From Psilocybe azurescens (Eukaryota; Basidiomycota; Agaricomycetes; Agaricales; Agrocybaceae): 64,000 bases of DNA. The translations under genes and the position numbers were made by a program. The notes below the pieces were generated by a model. The model worked only from the letters and a program-made list of their open reading frames with translations, was not told the origin of the DNA and did not search any database. Shown piece after piece: positions 56,846 through 64,000 of this stretch; the first letter of the stretch is position 1, and every line of letters begins with the position of its first letter. The stretch lies in assembly GCA_023853785.1 (NCBI GenBank), contig JAJIRX010000568.1, positions 1 through 64,000 of the forward strand. The letters run 5' to 3'.

Positions 56846-58670
56846 GTTCAGAGGCGAAATGTTCGTTTGATAAACCAAATGCCGCAAAGTTGAAAGTTGA
56901 TATACGACCATTTGTCTTCTCTTTTCCTCTTACTCTTCTCCCTGTTTTTTTTTTTGGCACTATACAATGTCTTTCCTCTCCTTTTCCATCGTCGAATTTT
57001 GTTTTCGCTATTCGCTTTCGGGATTGTTTCCGCTCTCCTACATACTCGCTTACTTTCTGTCTCCTTTCTTTCTTTTGTTTACCTATTCGACTTCCCTCAC
57101 TCCCTCCCTTCGTCGTCTGACGCGCCTTTTTCTTTCTTGCTCCGACTCTTCCTGCTTCCAAATTCTCCGGCCTCCCCACTTCCTTTTCCTCTTCCTTCTA
57201 CGACGATAACTTTTTTTGTTGATCACATCTTGGACGATGTAATATCATTTAGTCTCAAAAATCCGACTCGCCGTGTTTCTCTTTCCCCTTTGGACGCTCC
57301 TCCTCGCCTATTCGACTTTCTCATTTCTACCGTTCGGCCTCTTTACATGTTCTCCCTCTTTACTTACCTTGTTCTTTTCTTTTCATCTACTTTCGTTACC
57401 TCCTTCTGCAACGTCAACGTCAACTCTTCGTCTCCGGATTATTTCTTTTGCTTTTTGGTATACCTGCGCATGATGGATGATTATCTACGTCCTTGCATAG
57501 TGATTTCTTTCACAAACTTGCCTTGCTTTCTGCTTGTACCCTACCCTACGATCTTATATACGTAGGGAGAGCGAAACCCAACCACATTCTCGCATTCGCT
57601 GTTATTTTCATTCTTTCATGTTTCCACTGATCTTATGTCTTTTTCCAATTCATTCAGCCCAATGTCTTAACGATCCCACTCCTTTCTGTTCTAATCTCCT
57701 TGACCATTTTCAACTCGTTGACTTTTTAACCCTCGGTCTTGAGATTCTTACAACCCTCAGTCTTTCGTTGAATGGTTTTTGTTTGCACTGCGTACCGTCG
57801 TATTAGTGGTTTTTCCTTCTCTTAATACCCATTAAGCTACAGGACCTTCTATCTGTCCAGTGACTGAGTCTTTTCTTCTTTCCTTCTGCTCAAGTTTCAA
57901 AGTTTTTATTGTAAATTTCAAGTTGTTTATGAAATTGTCTATGCCTTTACGAGGATGCATTCACTTCCCTCTTCCCCCTCTCTTCTTCGTCTTCGTCATT
58001 CGAACGGACCCATTCGTACATCGCTTTATCTACCTCCCTTCGACTGACACCCCTGTCACTTAGGCGTCCCGACGCTACCCCTCTAATCTTCCCCGCATTT
58101 ACGAAACAATCGCGGCTGGCTACCCCATGCCACTCGAGATTCAATTCGAGAAGCTGGTGTCGTGTTCTAGGTCTGACTCGGATACTTCACGTCGTGCAAC
58201 TCTTCGCTTTCTCTTTCCCCCCTCATTTACTTCCTTACATACATATGTAAATTCCTTTTGAATACCCATCGATACCCCACCCTGGACACACCCAATATGA
58301 TTTTTTCTTGTCTTTCTTGCTTCTCTGTCATTTGCTTTGTGAGTAGCGAATAGGTGTGCAAGAGATAGGGGTTCAGGGGTTAGGCTGGGGTTGATCGAAA
58401 TAGACGTGATACTCGGGACCGGAATTCGGAGGTTCCTAATCGACGGCCGACCCAAAGAGCGAATCGCCTATTTTGACTTGGTTTGTCAACCGGTTGGGAT
58501 TTTTGAGGGCTTACGCTGACTACATACATACTGCTACAACTCTGCTAGATCAACGTTACGTAGCGCTCAAGCTGGTTACCCAGTGCCATCATCGACTCTT
58601 CTGACTCCTACAGCCTAGACCTGGACTGCTCTTTGCATGATCTTTCTTGTAATCTAACATTAAATCTTCG
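56846..58670. other. 1.8-kb pyrimidine-rich tract, probably long 3' UTR
   Basis: The plus strand is strongly C/T-rich, especially 56900-58060. All long frames here code Phe/Leu/Ser/Pro runs that simply reflect base bias and overlap in several phases. No start context, splice pattern or conserved motif supports a gene. The promoter of the downstream transferase lies at the far end. Confidence 0.55.
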
Positions 58671-60221
58671 ATGCTCTACTCGACAATGCCACGGCCTTGC
58701 ACAGTGATGGCTACTTGTCTGCGATCTACTACGGGCAGGGCGTTTGTTACGCATCAGCTTCGAAGGAGTCTCGTATCGGGTGCTTCGAGTTCTCTGCTTG
58801 CGGAATATTCTGCCACTGCCACTACGCGGTCAACTGGTGCTTTTGGTCAACGACAATTACAACAAGCTGGTGATCAGGGTTCGAGGCCATTCAACACGAA
58901 AGGCGCAAGAACGAGCCCGAGCTCCCATACAAGCACGGACGCCACAGATCTGCCGTTTTTGCTCTATACAGGGCGAACGCCGAACGGGCGCAAGACGTCT
59001 ATTTACCTTGAAGAGCTCAAAGCTGCTTATGGAGTTGCTTACCAGTGCGTTGCTTTTGCCCGGTCCTTGCGTTCCTCCAATAACTTATCCTCTAAACACG
59101 CTTTACTCTGTATTTAATCCCGCTCAAATCCCATGTATTTCCTACTTGTTACTACTGCCATGGTCACTTGACGTATATAAATCTAACCGCCGGCTCACTC
59201 TGCGTATATTGATGCCTCATTTTCGTTCTGTTTCTGTGGTCGTGTGCCAATTGGCTGCTGGAACACAGCGTGCAAGCTATTGACATATCAACGGGCGTGC
59301 AAAAGGAACCGTGGTTTCTCGAGATGAACCCCAACGGGCGTATTCCTGTCTTGGTGGACAGAGTGCGTCAGGGTTTCGTCGTTTTTGAGACGGCTGCCAT
59401 TCTGCTCTACCTCGCGCAGCGGTGTGATACTCGGTTCAAGTTCTGGTTCGATCCTGTGCGCGAGCCGCAAGAGTACAGTGTGATGCTGCAGTGGATTTTT
59501 TGGGCGGTGAGTTCATCTCCTCTCTTACGTACCCGGCTTGTGTTTTGAGTAGGTTTTGAATTTATTTATTTATTTCTAGCACGGTGGATTGGGTCCTATG
59601 CAAGGACAGTGTGAGTATGCTTGAGCTCCAAACGTTTTTTTTCTGTCGCTGATTGTTATTTCTTGCTTCTCCTGTGCTCAGCGAACCATTTCCAGAGATT
59701 TGCTCCCGAGGACATACCATACGCAAAGAAACGTAGGCCCACTATTGCTCTTCTCTGTCCACCTCTATCCGCTTAATACCCGCCAATTGGACGCGTTTTC
59801 TGCAGGATACCTGGACGAGACTGAACGGCTTTATGGTGTCATGCAGCTACGTCTCGCTGGACGCGACTTTTTGGCTGGTTCAGGCAAAGGCAAGTACTCA
59901 CTGGCTGACATCAATGCCTTCCCATGGTAAGTCCGCAGGCTTTTATTAGAGACGGTGTACCTGATACATACAATGCACTGGATGTTATAGGGTGGCGGGA
60001 CACTCATTCTCCGGAGTGGAGAGCTTGGAGAAGTGGCCTGGCTTGAATGTAAGTACTTTGGTTTTTCTTCCCAACCCACCTTCCCGACTCCTCCCGACTC
60101 CCCGTGTTATTCTGCCATATATTTGGAATTGAGTTGACTGATGGTGGGGTGTGAGTAGGCGTGGTTCCAACGTATTTCTGGACGTGAGGAAGTACAGAGA
60201 GGACTTGCCATCCCTGCCTGA
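58671..60221 (+). CDS. Glutathione S-transferase, Ure2/GTT-like
   Basis: Conjugates or reduces substrates with glutathione. An Arg/Ser-rich N-terminus (MPRPCTVMATCLRSTTGRAF, RSLVSGASSSLLAEYSA) could target mitochondria. The thioredoxin-like domain starts at LPFLLYTGRTPNGRKTSIYL and LEELKAAYGVAY, crosses a long 228-bp intron, and continues with VQAIDISTGVQKEPWFLEMN, PNGRIPVLVDR and FETAAILLYLAQ (the glutathione site). The helical domain follows (EYSVMLQWIFWA, HGGLGPMQGQ, NHFQRFAPEDIPYAKKR, YLDETERLYGVMQLRL, YSLADINAFPW, WPGLNAWFQRISGREEVQRG). This is the usual signature of fungal Ure2-type transferases. The frame is intact across seven or so exons, about 320 residues. Confidence 0.9.
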
Positions 60222-60715
60222 ATGGGTATTATGTTTTGTTTTGGTGGTGGATCAGGGCGTATATATGAAGTTCTAGACCTTGCTCTTCCGAATCTCAGAA
60301 ACGAGTGGTTCACCAACTCCTCTTAAATAAGACGCTGGTGCGGTTTGGTTCACCAAAGATCTCCTTTTACTTGTTGTTCAATGATGTTTTACTCGGAAAT
60401 CTGTGCCAATTCGGGGAGGATATTTGGTGAATATTTGCGTGATGCATGTAAATATATTAGCCTGTCCCGAGTAGGCACTATTGAGCACAGAGGAGTGAAA
60501 ATCTATACATGCCAACGAGCTTTGCAGAAAGTGACCAGTCTGTGTAGGGACTGAACGAGTCCCCTATTGGTGTTTGGTTGTTAGCTCCGTGATGGTATTT
60601 TCGATCGCTGCCATTTTGGGCAGGCGCGGGACGTGGGAAACATTGCGAAGGTTTTTGCTCGTACTCGACGTCAACCACTTCAGAGGCCCTGGACGTTGAG
60701 CTCCCCATATTCTTG
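60222..60715. other. Intergenic region with a minus-strand orphan frame
   Basis: A 76-codon minus-strand frame (60708-60478, MGSSTSRASEVVDVEYEQKP...) starts only 8 bp from the mL58 start, which would leave no room for a promoter. It is more likely chance than a gene. Confidence 0.35.
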
Positions 60716-61285
60716 ATGCATTCAACACGTATTCTCGCATTTACATCTAATGCTGTTCGTCACTATGCTCCAAAGTACCCTCGGCCAAGACCTGGAACAT
60801 CAGAACGACCAGCATATCACGCAAAGGACCCTCTCATTAACAACCCAAACGCTGTCGTGACCAACTTGGAAGACGATAACTTGACTTTCATTCATCGACC
60901 ACCACCGACTGCTCCTTCACCGTTCTCGCTCACTATTGCCCCTGCTTCACCTCTTCTTCGTCCGCCTACGATACCTTACGAGGGCCCTCTGCCCCCACTT
61001 ACCCGCACTCCTCCGGCTAACCCGCATCCCCGACTATCTGATGAAAAGCTAGAAAAGCTACGTGCTTTGAGATACTCGGATCCTACTACATATACTCGGA
61101 AAAAGCTAGCAAGGATGTTTAAATGCACGCAGTCGTTCGTGGGCCAGGTCGCCGCTTTGAAGAAACCCGAACGGAAACGAGTTCTCAAAATACGCGACGA
61201 GAAACACGAAGTAGCACGACAACAATGGAGCGAACGACATTCAATTGTCAAGGCCATCAGCAAAAAACGACGTGAACTGTGGTGA
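60716..61285 (+). CDS. Mitochondrial large-subunit ribosomal protein mL58 (MRPL20 family)
   Basis: A fungal-specific protein of the mitochondrial large ribosomal subunit. One exon, about 190 residues. The presequence MHSTRILAFTSNAVRHYAPK leads into RPAYHAKDPLINNPNAVVTN, a Pro-rich stretch (PPPTAPSPFSLTIAP, SPLLRPPTIPYEGPLPPLTR), then the conserved C-terminal part, RLSDEKLEKLRALRYSDPTT, YTRKKLARMFKCTQSFVGQV and KPERKRVLKIRDEKHEVARQ, ending SIVKAISKKRRELW. The helix RxxLAxxFxCSxxFV is the family's hallmark. I take the ATG at 60716 as start; it directly precedes the presequence. Confidence 0.87.
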   Translation: MHSTRILAFTSNAVRHYAPKYPRPRPGTSERPAYHAKDPLINNPNAVVTNLEDDNLTFIHRPPPTAPSPFSLTIAPASPLLRPPTIPYEGPLPPLTRTPPANPHPRLSDEKLEKLRALRYSDPTTYTRKKLARMFKCTQSFVGQVAALKKPERKRVLKIRDEKHEVARQQWSERHSIVKAISKKRRELW

Positions 61286-61727
61286 TTTGGATCGACCTTT
61301 GTGCTGGCTCGTCAAGGGGATCGAGGTGGGTTCAGTCGCATTTACTGGATGGATATAGACTGAATGGGTGCCCATTAGCACTTCTTGTGTGAAATGGAGT
61401 CAGTTTCCGACTCCCAAGACGACAGAGTGGACAGAGTATTCCTGTTGGATTGGGATCCCGTGATTGATCGGCGGAAGGCCGTTACTAGAAATGGGAATCT
61501 GTATTTGAGTGTTCCTCTTCGTTCCGCTTCTTTCGTCTCTCCTCAGACAAACCACTTCATTTTATTCCCGGTTTCATGCATCTCGGCACATTCACATGCA
61601 CCACAAATAAGATCCATTCGCAGCCAGTTTATATTATTTCTCCTTTTACTACAAATTCTATTTATTGGCCAGACCTGCATGTATAAATACCGACAGGAGT
61701 CAACCTTTGTTTCCGTAAACCATCATC
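61286..61727 (+). promoter_or_regulatory. Malic enzyme promoter with TATA box
   Basis: The clearest core promoter in the window: TATAAATAC at 61682-61690, about 38 bp before the ATG, preceded by a pyrimidine-rich stretch (61500-61660). The close spacing implies a very short 5' UTR. A plus-strand frame at 61385-61798 crosses the start and is spurious. Confidence 0.55.
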
Positions 61728-63981
61728 ATGTCTGCCTTTCCTTTGAGTTCCATGTCGTCTGCTGCTGCTCGTATCCCTCCTTACTTCCTCAACACTGACC
61801 ATCGTCAGCGTGTTTTGACCCAACTCCGTGGCAAGCACAACGGCCTCGAAAAGTACATCTACCTTAATGGACTCAAGGAACGCGACCCCAACCTCTTCTA
61901 TGAGGTTTTGCTGGGGAACATGCTCGAGGTTATCCCCATCCTGTATACTCCCAACCGTAAGATCCACATATCGAGTCCTTGTTTTTGCACGCTGGTCCTA
62001 ATTGGCGTGGACCCCCTAGGTCGGTGATGCATGTTCGAATTATTCGCACATCTGGCGTCGTCCGGAGGGCTTGTATATTAGCATTGAAAACAGAGGTCAT
62101 ATCAAACAGGTTCTCCGATCGTGGCCTAGTGGGCAAGCCGCCAGGATCGCGGTGGTCACAGACGGTGAGCTCAATACCCGGGTCTTATTTAAAATTGTGC
62201 CTCATCCGACCTTCATGGACCCGACAGGCTCTCGCATTCTAGGTCTCGGTGACCTTGGTGCTAATGGGCTTCCAATTGCCATTGGTAAATTGTAAGAATG
62301 AGATTTGACGATGCCACAATCTATTTCAAACAAATGTTGATCTCGTATTTAGGGATCTCTATATTGGCGGCGCCGGCATCAAGCCTACCACCACCGTGCC
62401 TATTTGCCTTGACTTGGGGACAAACACAGAAAAATACCTCACCGACCCGCTGTACCTTGGTGTTCGTCGGAAGAGACCCGACACGGAGGAGGTGCGCTTG
62501 TTACATCCCGCTTGTGTTAATAACATGTTTCAATTTTTCATGTCAGATGGATGAATTCATGAACGAGTTCATGGAAGCGATGAAAGAAGTTTTCCCCACC
62601 TTGTTGTACAGTTTGAGGATTTCTCAACCGACAATGCGTTCCGGTACTTGGATATGTTTAGAGACAAATATCGCGTTTTCAATGATGATGTACGTGCCAT
62701 TTTTAGTTACTCCCCGTGGGTTCTATTCTGACAGTGTTCACACAGATTCAAGGCACAGGTTTGTTTTTGAACACCGCTTAAACACTGCATAATCCGGAGC
62801 GTTAATTTACGGATCTTGAAGGTTCTGTCGTGCTCTCGGGTTTCCTGAATGCTGCTCGCCTTGCCTCTAGCGCTGCCGGCACTCCCCTTTTGGACCAAAG
62901 AGTTCTCTTCTTCGGAGCCGGGTCAGCTGGTATTGGTGTAGCTAAACAGCTCACCTCTTTCTTCACTCTCCAGGGACTGAGCGAGGAAGAAGCTAAGAGC
63001 CGCATCTATGTTGGTGATGCCTCGGTCTTCCCTGCAAACATTTCTGATGATGTTGCAATTCTTAGACCGTCGATTCTAAAGGCCTGATCACCGCAGATAG
63101 GAAAGGTTTGCAAGAGCATAAGAAATGTACGTCTTCTTATTGAACCACTAATATCAATCACCCAATAATATCTCTCTTAAGACTTTGCTCGTACCGATTA
63201 CCAGGGCCCTCCCTTGACCTCCCTCATCGACATCATCGAATATGTCAAGCCCACTGCCCTCCTTGGTCTCAGTACTATCCAGGTAATCTTTCAAGGTCAC
63301 TTGTCTAGAACTTAGCTGACCGGACTGCCGTTTAGAACGCATTCACTGAAGAAGTGGTCCGTTTGATGGCCAACCTTAACACTCGTCCTATCATCTTCCC
63401 TCTGTCAAACCCCGTTTCTCTTTGCGAACTTGAGTACCAAGATGCTATCCGCTGGTGAGTTTGAAACATAATTTTCTGTAGAGGTTTTGTGCTCAATAGT
63501 ATGTTCCCAGGACAAATGGATCTGTCGTCTTTGCGTCTGGAAGCCCTTACAAGCCTGTAGAATTCGAAGGCACTATCTACGAACCTGGTCAGGGGAACAA
63601 CATGTACATCTTCCCTGGCATCGGAATGGGAGCCATCCTATCCAAATCGAAGCACATAACCGATTCCATGGTAGAACAGGCTGCCATTGCTCTGGCAGGA
63701 TCCCTTACCGTCGAAGAAACGAAGGCCGGAGCTGGTCTATCCTCGTCTTACACGCATCCGCGATATCAGTGCCCAGATTGCACTTGCAGTCATTCGTGCT
63801 GCAGAAAAGGACGTAAGTCCACTGATAACTATCCACAGTCGTTCAGTTGCTAATAATTGTATTCTTTAAGAACGTTGACGAAAATGCTCTTTTCCGAAAC
63901 CTTTCCGACGATGCTCTCCTTGAGTACATCAAGGCCAAGCAGTGGCAACCGACCAACACACATTCCATCCCTCGCCTGTAA
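61728..63981 (+). CDS. NAD(P)-dependent malic enzyme
   Basis: Oxidatively decarboxylates malate to pyruvate with NAD(P)H formation. The start MSAFPLSSMSSAAARIPPYF leads to RVLTQLRGKHNGLEKYIYLN. The malic enzyme signatures are spread over about ten exons: IPILYTPN/VGDACSNYSHIW, RIAVVTDGSRILGLGDLGAN, DLYIGGAGIKPTTTVPICLD, FEDFSTDNAFRYLDMFRDKY/RVFNDDIQGT, the Rossmann segment RVLFFGAGSAGIGVAKQL, then LLGLSTIQ/NAFTEEVV, RPIIFPLSNP, GQGNNMYIFPGIGMGAI and TRIRDISAQIALAVIRAA. Two corrections are needed: a lost G near 62606 and a surplus C at 63726-63727. It ends WQPTNTHSIPRL at 63981. No strong mitochondrial presequence is seen; cytosolic or mitochondrial location is open. Confidence 0.95.
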
Positions 63982-64000
63982 TTTTGATACTTTTGATACT

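Noticed and set aside
56897..57565. 222-codon plus-strand frame, Phe/Leu/Ser-rich, could look like a membrane protein
   Set aside because: Composition follows the C/T bias of the region, other phases are equally open and pyrimidine-like, and no conserved motif or splice structure is seen.
60478..60708. Small gene starting MGSSTSRAS (possible myristoylation signal)
   Set aside because: Its start is 8 bp from the mL58 start on the other strand, leaving no shared promoter; no intron or homolog evidence.
61385..61798. 137-codon plus-strand frame before and over the malic enzyme start
   Set aside because: It overlaps the real start out of phase and crosses the TATA box; no motif.

Overview
The window is nuclear DNA from a filamentous basidiomycete, most likely an Agaricomycete. 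Its genes are split by many short introns of about 45-60 bp, and its protein families are fungal: RTT109, PET127, a Zn(II)2Cys6 factor, a DUF6534-type membrane protein and alternative oxidase. It carries about 28 protein-coding genes on both strands, no recognisable functional tRNA or rRNA, and no CRISPR or bacterial feature. Coordinates for spliced genes run from start codon to stop codon and include introns.

Layout. Positions 1-2330 are AT-rich repeat DNA: a 72-bp tandem duplication, a degenerate tRNA-like element with intact A and B boxes, a degenerate TCGGATTCC tract, a 165-bp minisatellite and a palindrome cluster, ending in a broken 3' gene tail. From 2.85 to 25.99 kb there is a compact run: a GNAT acetyltransferase, an M3 oligopeptidase, a universal-stress-protein gene, PET127, ARL8, a SCOC/Slo1-like coiled coil, RPN13, NSE2, mitochondrial uS12, a Spo71-like PH protein and alternative oxidase. 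A 3.7-kb gene-poor stretch follows. Then come a CENP-B-type HTH protein, a Zn2Cys6 factor, TOM22, NDUFA9, a DUF2462 protein, a small unrecognised gene, SAS10, FCF2, COQ5, cullin-1, a DUF6534 protein, an unknown ORF, RTT109, a polyglutamine coiled-coil protein, a glutathione transferase, mL58 and malic enzyme, whose stop lies 19 bp before the window end.

Themes. Many genes serve mitochondria: PET127 (RNA processing), uS12m and mL58 (ribosome), AOX and NDUFA9 (respiration), COQ5 (ubiquinone), TOM22 (import), and possibly malic enzyme and the oligopeptidase. SAS10 and FCF2, both pre-rRNA processing factors, are convergent neighbours. So are ARL8 and a small coiled coil of the ARL-binding SCOC family. 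Most genes pair head-to-head over 145-290 bp or tail-to-tail.

Quality. Many otherwise well-conserved genes need one or more single-base corrections, mostly at homopolymers, to restore the family reading frame. Several genes (COQ5, cullin-1, RPN13, ARL8, GST, mL58) need none. This pattern points to residual sequencing error rather than gene death, and I flag each case. I worked only by reading the sequence: family names come from recognised motifs, and no search was run.
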